Shown piece by piece: positions 9,241 through 17,377 of a stretch of 64,000 nucleotides of DNA. The first letter of the stretch is position 1, and each line of letters opens with the position of its first letter. The position numbers and the translations under genes were made by a program. The notes beneath the pieces are model-generated. The model searched no databases. It had not been told where the DNA came from and saw nothing but the letters and a program-made list of their open reading frames with translations. This DNA is from Bacteroidales bacterium UBA4814 (lineage in GTDB: Bacteria; Bacteroidota; Bacteroidia; Bacteroidales; UBA7960): positions 80,683 through 144,682 of the forward strand of contig DHFW01000052.1 in assembly GCA_002402465.1 (NCBI GenBank), given 5' to 3'.

Positions 9241-10318
9241 ACAATTCGGTCTGCTGAAAGGCATCGGCAATCATTCCGGCCGCATTGCCTATGCCATAGA
9301 GGCCGGCATTGAATTTGGGCATTGAGTTAGAAAACCGCTGAAATGCCGCGTAAATATTCTTCTTGCTGCTTCCCGCCACAATGTTGTAGCCGGCTTCTGC
9401 CAGTTCTGTCCATTCGGTTTCGTTGCGAAGTGTAATGCATGGCCTTTCGGCAAAATAGGCTTCTTTTTGCAGGCCGCCGCTGTCGGTGAGCACCATTTGG
9501 CACTTCTCCAGTAGGTAGAGAATTTCCAGATAGCTGACGGGCTCAGACACCGTAATGTTTTTGTGCATGGCAGGGAGTTTGCTGTGGTTCAGGACTTTAA
9601 AGGTGCGTGGATGAACCGGAAGTACCAGTGGCAATTGAACGGCTATCTGGTTAAGTGCTTCCACTATTTGCTTCAAGGTGGCGGGCTGGTCGGTGTTTTC
9701 GGCCCGGTGGAGGGTTACCAGACCGAATTTCTTTGGCAGTTTCAGGTTTTTGGGTGCTTTTCGCAAATCAGAAAAGTGCAGGTAGGCATCGTACATTACA
9801 TCGCCGGTAAGCAGCACCCTGCTTTCGAAGTGTTCGAAACCCTCGCGGTCCAGGTTCTCGAGGGCCGTTTGGGTAGGACAGAAGAGCAAGTCGGCAATGC
9901 GGTCGGTCAGGATACGGTTGATTTCTTCGGGCATACTCATGTTGAACGATCGCAGGCCCGCTTCCACATGGGCAACCGGAAGGCCTATTTTCTTTGCAGC
10001 CAATGCACCGGCCAGGGTAGAGTTGGTGTCGCCATAAACCATTACCCAGTCAGGGTCTTCGCGCAGCATCACCTCCTCGGCCCGCTCAAGCATTCGGCCC
10101 GTCATAGCCCCGTGCGGAAGGCTGTGTATGCCCAAGTTGTAAGCTGGTGCAGGAATCTGCATTTGTTCAAAAAACACCTGGCTCATGTTGTGGTCGAAGT
10201 GCTGTCCCGTATGGACGATCACTTCCCGCAGTCCTTCCCTTCGCGCAATTTCACGGCTTACGGCTGCTGCCTTAATAAATTGCGGGCGCGCTCCGATTAT
10301 CGTTAATATTTTTTTCAT
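9239..10318 (-). CDS. wecB: UDP-N-acetylglucosamine 2-epimerase (non-hydrolysing)
   Basis: This 359-residue protein is the usual size for enzymes that interconvert UDP-GlcNAc and UDP-ManNAc in the cytoplasm for surface polysaccharide synthesis. Family signatures run from the N-terminus: GARPQFIKAAAVSRE, HTGQHFDHNMSQVFF, VYGDTNSTLAGALAA, VAHVEAGLRSF...PEEINR, LHRAENTD, and the UDP-binding DSGGLQKEA with the following E-R-P motif. It starts at an ATG and lies 34 bp after the end of a Wzx-type flippase gene read in the same direction, so the two plausibly form a small polysaccharide operon. No glycosyltransferases are present in this window. Confidence 0.95.
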   Translation of the reverse strand: MKKILTIIGARPQFIKAAAVSREIARREGLREVIVHTGQHFDHNMSQVFFEQMQIPAPAYNLGIHSLPHGAMTGRMLERAEEVMLREDPDWVMVYGDTNSTLAGALAAKKIGLPVAHVEAGLRSFNMSMPEEINRILTDRIADLLFCPTQTALENLDREGFEHFESRVLLTGDVMYDAYLHFSDLRKAPKNLKLPKKFGLVTLHRAENTDQPATLKQIVEALNQIAVQLPLVLPVHPRTFKVLNHSKLPAMHKNITVSEPVSYLEILYLLEKCQMVLTDSGGLQKEAYFAERPCITLRNETEWTELAEAGYNIVAGSSKKNIYAAFQRFSNSMPKFNAGLYGIGNAAGMIADAFQQTEL

Positions 10319-10352
10319 TTCAATAATGTGTGAGATGATCTGATAATAGTTA

Positions 10353-11639
10353 TTAAGATTGTTCTTTTAAAGGGTGATCTTCCCAATCCCGGTGGTATTT
10401 TTTTACAATACCATTAATCAGAATGAGGTTGATGACATATGCCACCACTTCGACTGCTGCCAGTATGGCAATGAACTGCATCACGGGCAAGTTTCGGAAA
10501 AAAACCAGGGAGCAAACCAATAAAAAATAAGTGATTTGCCAGGCAGCCTGGGTTTTTAACTTTCGCAGGCCCACATAAACCATGGTGAGCGGCGAAACGG
10601 CCATGCGGGCCAGGGTGCTCCAGACTAAAATCTGGGCATAGTGGCCCGATTCGGTATAGGGTGCTCCGGCATACCAGCCGAGAAGTTTGGGCCCCCAAAA
10701 GGTAAGAATAAGAGCAAATGCCAATCCCAAAATACTCAGGACGCCCAGCAGTTGCCTGTATTCGCGCAAAAAGGACTCGCCCTTACGTTTTTTCTCCGAA
10801 ACCTCCTGCAGAAAAACCTGCCCCACGCTCATGGTGAGCAGGGCCGAGGGTACCACAAGTACCAGCCGGGTGAGGTCGAAATACCCCGCCACCTCCTGGC
10901 TGTAAAACTTGTTGATAAAAACAGTGGGAATCATAAGGCAAAACACATTGAGCGTCATCGGCAACATACTGTAAAGGGGATAGTCGGCATACTGCTTCAC
11001 CAGTTTTTTTTGCAACGCCCATGAATGCATGGTTGCCTTAAAATTGGCTCGCCGTAGTTGCAGCAAGGCGCTCACAACATTTGCCAGGTGTCCGAAAACA
11101 TCGCCAACCACAAGCCCTGCCGGCCAGCGCAACTGTCCTAATCCGAGCTGAACTCCGCCTTCGGCCACCCGCCTCACGCCCTTGTTGACCGAAATGGCCC
11201 TGAACCTCTTTTTTCGGATCAGGTAATAGTTCATGGTTTGGTAGGTTCCGAGCATAAACACGCTGGCAGGCAAGAAAAGCAACCACCAGGCGTGGGTTTG
11301 GCTGATGTTGAGAAACGATGCCAGGTTATCCCTGAAATGAGACACAATAAGCAAAAGCAAAATGCTGAAAATCAGGTTGAAGTAAAAGGCAACGAAAAAC
11401 AAATTAACGGCTTCTGGTTTCTTTTCGGGTTGAACTATGGCGGGCTCGTAGCGGAGGGTCGAGAGGGTTACCAGGATGCTGACCATGCTGAGGTAAACGG
11501 CATAGGCTCCAAACTCCTCGGGGGTGTAAAGTCTGCGCAGAAATGGCTGCAGCAGAATTGCCACCAGCTGGGCAGCGGCAGTTCCGGTAAAAAGGGTGAG
11601 GATACCTGAAAATAGCGACTTGTTGAGCCGGAGCTTCAT
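10353..11639 (-). CDS. Wzx-like polysaccharide flippase (MOP superfamily)
   Basis: This 428-residue integral membrane protein has about 12 hydrophobic segments and the arrangement of lipid-linked oligosaccharide flippases: an N-terminal Gly/Ala/Thr helix, then LRRLYTPEEFGAYAVYLSMVSILV, which is characteristic of the polysaccharide biosynthesis family. It would move undecaprenyl-linked sugar units across the inner membrane. The gene is transcribed just ahead of wecB. The ATG at 11639 gives a normal N-terminus and faces the divergent aroK gene, with about 100 bp between starts. The substrate cannot be inferred. Confidence 0.88.
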   Translation of the reverse strand: MKLRLNKSLFSGILTLFTGTAAAQLVAILLQPFLRRLYTPEEFGAYAVYLSMVSILVTLSTLRYEPAIVQPEKKPEAVNLFFVAFYFNLIFSILLLLIVSHFRDNLASFLNISQTHAWWLLFLPASVFMLGTYQTMNYYLIRKKRFRAISVNKGVRRVAEGGVQLGLGQLRWPAGLVVGDVFGHLANVVSALLQLRRANFKATMHSWALQKKLVKQYADYPLYSMLPMTLNVFCLMIPTVFINKFYSQEVAGYFDLTRLVLVVPSALLTMSVGQVFLQEVSEKKRKGESFLREYRQLLGVLSILGLAFALILTFWGPKLLGWYAGAPYTESGHYAQILVWSTLARMAVSPLTMVYVGLRKLKTQAAWQITYFLLVCSLVFFRNLPVMQFIAILAAVEVVAYVINLILINGIVKKYHRDWEDHPLKEQS

Positions 11640-11737
11640 CGGGTTTTCCCTGTTAAAAGGCTTTCACGCAAAGGTAGTTGATTTTGCGAATGAGCTTATA
11701 TCGTCTTTTTGCCTTAAATTTATCAAAAAATTACCTT

Positions 11738-12241
11738 ATGCGCATTTACCTGCTTGGCTTTATGGGCAGCGGAAAAAGCTCGCTGGGCAAACGCCTGGCA
11801 AAAAAACTGAACTATCCTTTTTCTGACATCGACGAGGAGGTGGAAGCCCTTGCCGGGATGAGTATTCCGGATATTTTCCTCAAATATGGAGAAAGCCGTT
11901 TCAGGCAACTCGAGCAGCAGGCTTTGCATAAAAGCATTCATTTTCATAAAGCGGTAATTGCTACAGGGGGTGGCACACCCTGTTTTTTTGATAATATGGA
12001 ATTTATCAACACCCACGGCGTTTCGGTTTACCTGCGGATGAGTTCAGCCAGCCTGGCTTACAGGCTTGAACATGCGCAAAAGCAGCGACCCTTGGTAGAG
12101 AATTTCGCTGGCGAAAAGTTGCTGAGTTATATTGAAGAGAAATTGCAGGAACGGGAGCCCTATTACATGCAATCAAAATGCATAATTAAAGGTGAAACGG
12201 TAAAAGTTGACCAGATCATCTCACTGGTTTTCGGGCATTGA
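11738..12241 (+). CDS. aroK: Shikimate kinase
   Basis: This is a 167-residue P-loop kinase that phosphorylates shikimate at the 3-hydroxyl using ATP, in aromatic amino acid synthesis. The Walker A motif is GFMGSGKSS at residues 7-15, the shikimate-binding Asp pair is in SDIDEEVE, the conserved Arg is in ESRFRQLE, the GGG motif is in ATGGGTP, and a lid arginine occurs in KQRPLVE. I chose the ATG at 11738 because it places the first beta strand at the protein start. An upstream ATG at 11678 would add 20 residues before it. The gene converges with the NlpC/P60 gene and the two coding ends overlap by 21 bp. Confidence 0.95.
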   Translation: MRIYLLGFMGSGKSSLGKRLAKKLNYPFSDIDEEVEALAGMSIPDIFLKYGESRFRQLEQQALHKSIHFHKAVIATGGGTPCFFDNMEFINTHGVSVYLRMSSASLAYRLEHAQKQRPLVENFAGEKLLSYIEEKLQEREPYYMQSKCIIKGETVKVDQIISLVFGH

Positions 12242-12892
12242 AGCCACGCTTGGTTTTTCTGGCAATAGTCGTCCTGCTTTTACGAATCTGCGCCGGTAGT
12301 AAAAAGCTGACATCTCGCTGATGGTGACCCCGCTGCTTGCTGAGGTATGAATAAAGCGCCCGTTTCCGAGATAAATCCCCACATGGTCGATCCGGCTTTG
12401 ATGGTATATTCTGAAAAACACCAGGTCGCCTTCCTTCAACTCTTCAACATTAATTGGATTTGCCAACCTGGAAATGTCTTGGGAGCTTCCTTTTAACTCC
12501 ATACCATATACTTTGCGGAAAATGATCTTTACCAGCCCGGAGCAGTCGATGCCGCCTTGACCCCTGCTGCGCAAAACATGGGGAGTGCCCAGCCACTTAT
12601 GGAGTTCTGTGTAAAGCATTGGGTTGCTGAGGTAGTTGATGTCCACACCATTTTCTGCGAAAGTGCCAATTACCTCAATATAAGCCGAGTCGAGCAAAAG
12701 CGGAACCTCCTCGCTACCGACCGATGGGGCTTGCCAGAAAACCGGCGGAATTAGCAAAACCATTAAAACAAATGATTTGCGTAATCCATTAAAAAGTTTT
12801 CTGAAGACTTTCCTTGCCAAAAGAGGTTTGTTTTTTGTTGGAAATGGAACTTCGTTTAGTTCAGAATAGGGTCTGTGGGATAGTTTGACCAA
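12221..12892 (-). CDS. NlpC/P60-family cell-wall peptidase
   Basis: This is a 223-residue predicted exported cysteine peptidase that would cut peptidoglycan stem peptides. A basic stretch and hydrophobic helix at residues 38-55 look like a signal peptide or anchor. The catalytic domain follows, with Cys117 in GIDCSGLV, His170 in DHVGIYLGNGRF and a third polar residue near His182. It begins at an ATG overlapping the end of yqgE by 37 bp, and a shorter start at the internal Met44 would cut into the signal helix. The 3' end overlaps aroK tail to tail. The substrate bond is inferred from the family only. Confidence 0.9.
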   Translation of the reverse strand: MVKLSHRPYSELNEVPFPTKNKPLLARKVFRKLFNGLRKSFVLMVLLIPPVFWQAPSVGSEEVPLLLDSAYIEVIGTFAENGVDINYLSNPMLYTELHKWLGTPHVLRSRGQGGIDCSGLVKIIFRKVYGMELKGSSQDISRLANPINVEELKEGDLVFFRIYHQSRIDHVGIYLGNGRFIHTSASSGVTISEMSAFYYRRRFVKAGRLLPEKPSVASMPENQ

Positions 12893-13422
12893 ATGGCGTA
12901 GTCGTCGCCCAGCTCTTTCAGCATATTACTCCAGAGCTTTTCGGGTTTGTCGCCCATCACGGTTTCCAGGGTGCACTGGGTTACAATCCAGGAGTCTTCT
13001 TTCAGTTCACGGTCGAGCTGGCTAGGCTCCCAGCCAGAGTAGCCGATAAAGAAGCGCACCTCCTCGGGGCTAACCAGTTTCAGATCAATGAGCTCCATGA
13101 GCTTTTCTATTTCGCCGCCCCAAAAGAGACCTTTTAAAATCTCCATGCTTCCCGTAACACGCTCGCCCAGGGTGTGCAGGTAAAAAAGCCGGTCGGGATG
13201 TACAGGTCCTCCCAAAAACAAAGGAAATTCGTTGGTGGGAAACTCTTTTACCACATCCTTAAGTTTGAGGTTGATGGGTTTATTTAGGATCAAACCGACA
13301 CTGCCTTCTTCTTCGCTATGCTCAGCCAAAAGCACCACGCTGCGACTGAAATAGAAGTCGCGCAGGGTCGGTTCGCTTACGAGCAGTTTGCCTCGTGAAG
13401 GCGCTGTCATTTTCTTATTCAT
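12856..13422 (-). CDS. YqgE/AlgH family protein
   Basis: This is a 188-residue protein of the UPF0301 (AlgH/YqgE) family. Characteristic parts are the N-terminal GKLLVSEPTLRDFYFSRSV, GSVGLILNKPI, the FLGGPV motif followed by LFYLHT, and FIGYSGWEPSQLDREL near the C-terminus. The family is widespread and its biochemical role is not settled. The ATG at 13422 (MNKKMTAPSRG) gives the family length. An ATG at 13539 would add 39 residues and run into the divergent murL promoter region. It is followed by the overlapping NlpC/P60 gene. Confidence 0.93.
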   Translation of the reverse strand: MNKKMTAPSRGKLLVSEPTLRDFYFSRSVVLLAEHSEEEGSVGLILNKPINLKLKDVVKEFPTNEFPLFLGGPVHPDRLFYLHTLGERVTGSMEILKGLFWGGEIEKLMELIDLKLVSPEEVRFFIGYSGWEPSQLDRELKEDSWIVTQCTLETVMGDKPEKLWSNMLKELGDDYAIWSNYPTDPILN

Positions 13423-13530
13423 ATTAAGAAAGATATTACTTTTATTTTGAATTACGGCTCCTAAAACTGTTTTTGTTACTTTTGGAGCTGAAATCAGCAG
13501 TAAAACAACAAATTCTTTGCCATTGTTCAA

Positions 13531-14913
13531 ATGCGCCAAACTGACAATTCCTCAAAATATCATCAACTGAGGGCGGCCTTTCCGCGCTTTGTGTATGAAT
13601 CGGCAAGGGCCGAAAAGACTGCTGAAGGCGTTAGCTTGCAATTCGTTTTCAGGCTGAACGAGGAGTTGGTTTTCAGGCCGACAATGTTTTTCTCCGACAA
13701 GGGGCGCTTTTTTAATCTGTCTGATGAGCTGCTGCAAACCTTTGCTTTTCATGTGGGCATGGTGGAAATGATCAGCTACTGGAAGGCATTTTGCTCGCCA
13801 CGCATTCTGGTAATGCCTTTCAGACTTAACACAGGGCAAGAGCAGTGGTGGAAAAAACTTTTTCGTTACGGCTTGGGTGAGTTTTTCCATACCAATGGCA
13901 TTGAGGTGCCCGGTGAAGAAATGCTGTCGTTTGAGTACCCGGCAGAAGCAGCTTATTTTAAGAGATCTGAACTGGAGCATTTCTCTGAAAGCATCATAAT
14001 TCCCGTGGGGGGTGGCAAAGATTCAGTGGTTACGCTTGAGTTGCTTAAAAACCCGGGTGCTGACATTTTGCCGCTGGTTATGAACCAGCGCGGGGCCACC
14101 CGGCAGGTGCTGGCGGCGGCTGGCTTCGGGCCAGAAGACACCCTGGAAGTAAAACGTACGCTCGATCCTTTGCTGCTTAAACTCAACGAGCAGGGATTTC
14201 TGAACGGGCACACCCCTTTTTCGGCTTTGCTGGCTTTTGTGACCGTGTTTTCGGCTGCCCTTACGGGGAAAAAGCATGTGGCTCTCTCGAACGAATCGAG
14301 TGCTAATGAGGCCAGCATTCCCGGCTCAAAGATCAATCACCAGTATTCAAAATCTTTTGAGTTTGAGCAGGATTTCAGAGATTATCTTTCGGCGCATTTG
14401 CAGAGGGGGGTAAACTACTTCAGTTTCCTTAGGCCGCTCAACGAATTGCAAATAGGGGCTCTGTTTTCAGGCTTCACTCAATATCACGGGGTTTTTAAAA
14501 GTTGCAACGCCGGCAGTAAAACCGACTCTTGGTGCTGCAACTGTTCTAAATGCCTTTTCACATACACCATGCTGGCGCCATTTGTAAGGGAAGAAAAAAT
14601 GACAGCCATTTTTGGAGAAAACCTTTTTGAGAAAGTCAGGCTTGCCCCAATACTTGACCAGCTAACCGGGGTGGCCGAAAACAAACCATTTGAATGCGTG
14701 GGAACCATCGACGAGGTGAATGCCGCCCTGCAGGAAGTCATTCGTCAGAAAAAGAAAGTTCAGCTCCCTGTTTTGTTACAGCATTACCAACAGCAGCAGC
14801 CTGCAGCAGCCGGATTGAAAAATTTTAAGGACTTCCTGCACGAATTTCACCAGCCCCATGCCCTTCAGCCACGATTCAAAAACCTGCTTCAAAAGTCAAT
14901 AAATAACTTATAA
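13531..14913 (+). CDS. murL: UDP-MurNAc-L-Ala-L-Glu epimerase (MurL-like)
   Basis: This 460-residue protein has a PP-loop ATP-pyrophosphatase motif at residues 158-166 (PVGGGKDSV), a conserved SNESSANE segment at about 253-260, and a Cys-rich motif SWCCNCSKC at about 333-341. These match MurL, which in Xanthomonas epimerises the terminal L-Glu of UDP-MurNAc-L-Ala-L-Glu to D-Glu at the cost of ATP to AMP plus PPi. The key support is context: the next gene, 27 bp downstream in the same direction, is a MurD-family ligase, as in the described MurD2-MurL pair. The gene starts 108 bp from the divergent yqgE start. The call combines motif and neighbourhood and was not tested by alignment. Confidence 0.85.
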   Translation: MRQTDNSSKYHQLRAAFPRFVYESARAEKTAEGVSLQFVFRLNEELVFRPTMFFSDKGRFFNLSDELLQTFAFHVGMVEMISYWKAFCSPRILVMPFRLNTGQEQWWKKLFRYGLGEFFHTNGIEVPGEEMLSFEYPAEAAYFKRSELEHFSESIIIPVGGGKDSVVTLELLKNPGADILPLVMNQRGATRQVLAAAGFGPEDTLEVKRTLDPLLLKLNEQGFLNGHTPFSALLAFVTVFSAALTGKKHVALSNESSANEASIPGSKINHQYSKSFEFEQDFRDYLSAHLQRGVNYFSFLRPLNELQIGALFSGFTQYHGVFKSCNAGSKTDSWCCNCSKCLFTYTMLAPFVREEKMTAIFGENLFEKVRLAPILDQLTGVAENKPFECVGTIDEVNAALQEVIRQKKKVQLPVLLQHYQQQQPAAAGLKNFKDFLHEFHQPHALQPRFKNLLQKSINNL

Positions 14914-14940
14914 TCAATCATTAATAATTAACAATTACCC

Positions 14941-16341
14941 GTGAACCCTCAGCCATTTCAGGAATTTTTCCATAACAAAAGGGTTGCTGTTCTTGGTTTT
15001 GCCAGGGAGGGACAGTCAACTTTCCGGGCCATTCGCAAGGCCTTGCCTGAATTTCCGCTAGTGGTTTGCGACCGTCAGGTTCCGGGTAGGGAAGCTTTCC
15101 CCGAAAGGGAAAAAGACCAGCAAACCAAATGGTATTTTGGTGAACACTACCTGGAAGGGATTCAGGATGCGGATATTATTATTAAGTCGCCAGGGATTCC
15201 GTTTCGGGTCATTGAAAACGAGGAGCTTCGTGATCGGGTGGTGTCGCAAACGGGTTTGTTTTTGCAGCTTTTCAGACATCAGGTCGTGGGCATTACGGGC
15301 ACCAAGGGGAAAAGCACTACCTCAAGCCTGTTATTTCACATCCTTAGAACTGCGGGCCGCTCCGCCTTGCTTGCCGGCAATATTGGCATTCCGCCCCTCG
15401 ACCTGATTGATGAAATGACAGAGGAAACCGTGGTGGTTTTTGAAATGAGCAGCCATCAGCTCGAGCATTTGAGGGTTAGCCCACATATTGCCATTTTGCT
15501 GAATATTTTTGAGGAGCACCTGGACCATTATGCCAGTTATCGCGACTATCAGATGGCCAAGATGAACATTGTCCGGTGGCAGCAAACCGGCGATATTTTT
15601 ATTTATAACCCTTTTAATGAACTGATTTCGGGCCTGGTAGAGGAGCTTGAAATAGCCTCAGACTTTTATTTGCTGGGCAACGCTCCTGGCAGCAGAAATC
15701 TGATTTTTTGCGACAAGGGCAGCCTGGTGCTGAGCCTGGCCGGGCGAGAATCGCGCATTCGCGATATTTGCCGGGTGCGAAAGCTCCCGGGTAACCATAA
15801 CCTGCTAAACATTTCGGCAGCCAGCGCCGCAGCCTATCTGCTGAAGGTGGCTCCCTTGCAAATTACAAGAGCCGTTGCAAGTTTCGACGGATTGCCACAC
15901 CGGCTTGAGTTTGTGGGTTTCTACCGTGGCATTTCGTTTTACAACGATTCCATATCCACGATTCCTGAATCGACTATCGAAGCCCTGAAGACATTTCCGA
16001 GAACAAGCACCCTGCTGTTGGGCGGCTTCGACCGGGGCGTGAATTACTCGTCGCTGATTGCTTTCCTTGCAGAATCGAAAGTGCAAAACCTGATCTTTAT
16101 AGGAAAAGCCGGACGCCGGATGTATGAAGAAGGGAGAGACCTGCCCGGCATTAAAGGTAAAAACTGTTTTTTTCCTGAAACCTTTGAGCAGGCAGTCGAA
16201 ATGGCCATGAATAATACACCTGCTGCGGGTATTTGCATGCTTTCGCCTGCTGCGGCCAGCTACGATTCCTTCAGGAACTTCGAGCACAGGGGCGATACGT
16301 TTAAGGAGCTGGTAAGGAAGGTTGAAAGTTCAAGCAAGTAG
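14941..16341 (+). CDS. murD2: MurD-family ligase, probable MurD2 (UDP-MurNAc-L-Ala:L-Glu ligase)
   Basis: This is a 466-residue Mur ligase. The ATP-binding loop is VVGITGTKGKSTTSS, the central domain has EMSSHQLEHL and the NIFEEHLDHY metal/ATP segment, then LPGNHNLLN, and the C-terminal domain ends with LSPAAASYDSFRNFEHRGDTF, typical of MurD. Canonical MurD adds D-Glu to UDP-MurNAc-L-Ala. Next to MurL, the expected substrate is instead L-Glu, which MurL then epimerises. The start is GTG at 14941, shortly after an AT-rich spacer behind murL. Whether a canonical murD also exists elsewhere cannot be known from this window. Confidence 0.87.
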   Translation: MNPQPFQEFFHNKRVAVLGFAREGQSTFRAIRKALPEFPLVVCDRQVPGREAFPEREKDQQTKWYFGEHYLEGIQDADIIIKSPGIPFRVIENEELRDRVVSQTGLFLQLFRHQVVGITGTKGKSTTSSLLFHILRTAGRSALLAGNIGIPPLDLIDEMTEETVVVFEMSSHQLEHLRVSPHIAILLNIFEEHLDHYASYRDYQMAKMNIVRWQQTGDIFIYNPFNELISGLVEELEIASDFYLLGNAPGSRNLIFCDKGSLVLSLAGRESRIRDICRVRKLPGNHNLLNISAASAAAYLLKVAPLQITRAVASFDGLPHRLEFVGFYRGISFYNDSISTIPESTIEALKTFPRTSTLLLGGFDRGVNYSSLIAFLAESKVQNLIFIGKAGRRMYEEGRDLPGIKGKNCFFPETFEQAVEMAMNNTPAAGICMLSPAAASYDSFRNFEHRGDTFKELVRKVESSSK

Positions 16342-16418
16342 CAATAGCAGGTAGTGGAAGTAATGGCTCAGAGCACAGAGCTTAGGGTTTCCTGATTTTA
16401 TTCCAGACAATTTTGGGT

Positions 16419-16446
16419 AAAAAAACAGCAGGTTTTTTCCTGCTGC
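16419..16446 (-). terminator. Rho-independent terminator after the bTHX gene
   Basis: Reading the minus strand, CAGCAGG and CCTGCTG form a 7-bp perfect stem around an A-only loop, followed by seven T. It lies 23 bases after the bTHX stop. On the plus strand the hairpin is followed by a weaker T-rich run, so it may also slow transcription leaving murD2. Confidence 0.8.
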
Positions 16447-16468
16447 TACTTTTGTCTTTTAAGAAAAT

Positions 16469-16609
16469 TTATTTTTTGGTGGTTCTTTTTTTGGGTGCTG
16501 GCGGGGGAGGCGCGGCCACGCTGGGTTTACTGGTGTTGCGGGGCCTGGTTTTTCCGTAAGTTCCCCTGAAAAGTTTTCCGCGACGGGTTTTCTGATCTCC
16601 TTTTCCCAT
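16469..16609 (-). CDS. 30S ribosomal protein bTHX
   Basis: This is a 46-residue basic protein on the minus strand, starting at the ATG at 16609. The first part, MGKGDQKTRRGKLFRGTYGK, followed by TRPRN, is the diagnostic sequence of the small ribosomal protein THX, which binds near the head of the 30S subunit. The tail is Pro/Ala-rich (VAAPPPPAPKK) and ends in lysines, as in other Bacteroidota members. The gene is followed by a strong terminator. It lies between murD2 and a TrmH-family methyltransferase gene. Confidence 0.92.
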   Translation of the reverse strand: MGKGDQKTRRGKLFRGTYGKTRPRNTSKPSVAAPPPPAPKKRTTKK

Positions 16610-16672
16610 AACAAATATGTTTTAGGTTAAAAAAAATTCCTGCCATAAAATTAAGAAATCTGTGTGTGAAAG

Positions 16673-17377
16673 TCAATGTTTTGCTTGCCGGGTTTCAAGA
16701 AATCTTTTAATAAGCAATTCTGGCGTTTTAATGGATGCGCTGAGCCATTCAAGGTGCAGCTCGTCATACTGTTCTTCGGAGAGTTGCCAGGGAATGTTGC
16801 TTTTCTTAAGCCGGTTGGTTAATTCAAAGAGGCAAATGGCTGCCGACACAGAAATGTTGAAGCTTTCAGTAAAACCAGCCATGGGGATGCGCATAAAAAA
16901 ATCGGCTGCCTGCAGGGCCTGAGCTGAAAGTCCTTCTTGTTCGGTGCCAAATAAGATTGCCACAGGCTTATCCAGGGGCAGGCCCACAGGGTTGAAGTCG
17001 TGTTCGTGCGGACTGGTGGCTACCAGCTGGTAGCCTTCCTGTTTCAGATGATTGAGGCAGGCCCCGATGTTGAACTCTCCATCGCGGTAACGGTGCAGGC
17101 TCAGCCACTTGCTGGCGCCCATATCCACTTCGGGGTTAATTTCGTAATCGTAGCGGTTCTCAATGATATGTACATCTTGCACTCCAAAACATTCGCACGA
17201 GCGCAGCACAGCGCTGGCATTGTGGGGCTGGTAAATATCTTCGAGCACTACGGTAAGGTGGCGGGTGCGTTGCGAAAGTACCTGCTGTATTTTTTGTAAT
17301 CGCGAAGGTGTAACAAAATCGCCCAGGTAATTAATCACCTGCTTACGCGTTTGGCTGTCCATCTGGGTTGTGCTCAA
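16673..17377 (-). CDS. trmH: TrmH-family (SpoU) tRNA/rRNA 2'-O-methyltransferase
   Basis: This is a 234-residue SPOUT-class methyltransferase that would use S-adenosylmethionine to methylate a ribose 2'-OH, most likely guanosine 18 of tRNA. The three SpoU motifs are visible: motif 1 in PHNASAVLRSCECFGV, motif 2 in LFGTEQEGLS, and motif 3 in IPMAGFTESFNISVSAAICLFE, which form the knotted cofactor site. N- and C-terminal helical extensions match TrmH better than the shorter TrmL. Its start overlaps the stop of the agmatinase-family gene by 4 bp (ATGA), suggesting coupling. The exact RNA target is inferred. Confidence 0.88.
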   Translation of the reverse strand: MSTTQMDSQTRKQVINYLGDFVTPSRLQKIQQVLSQRTRHLTVVLEDIYQPHNASAVLRSCECFGVQDVHIIENRYDYEINPEVDMGASKWLSLHRYRDGEFNIGACLNHLKQEGYQLVATSPHEHDFNPVGLPLDKPVAILFGTEQEGLSAQALQAADFFMRIPMAGFTESFNISVSAAICLFELTNRLKKSNIPWQLSEEQYDELHLEWLSASIKTPELLIKRFLETRQAKH

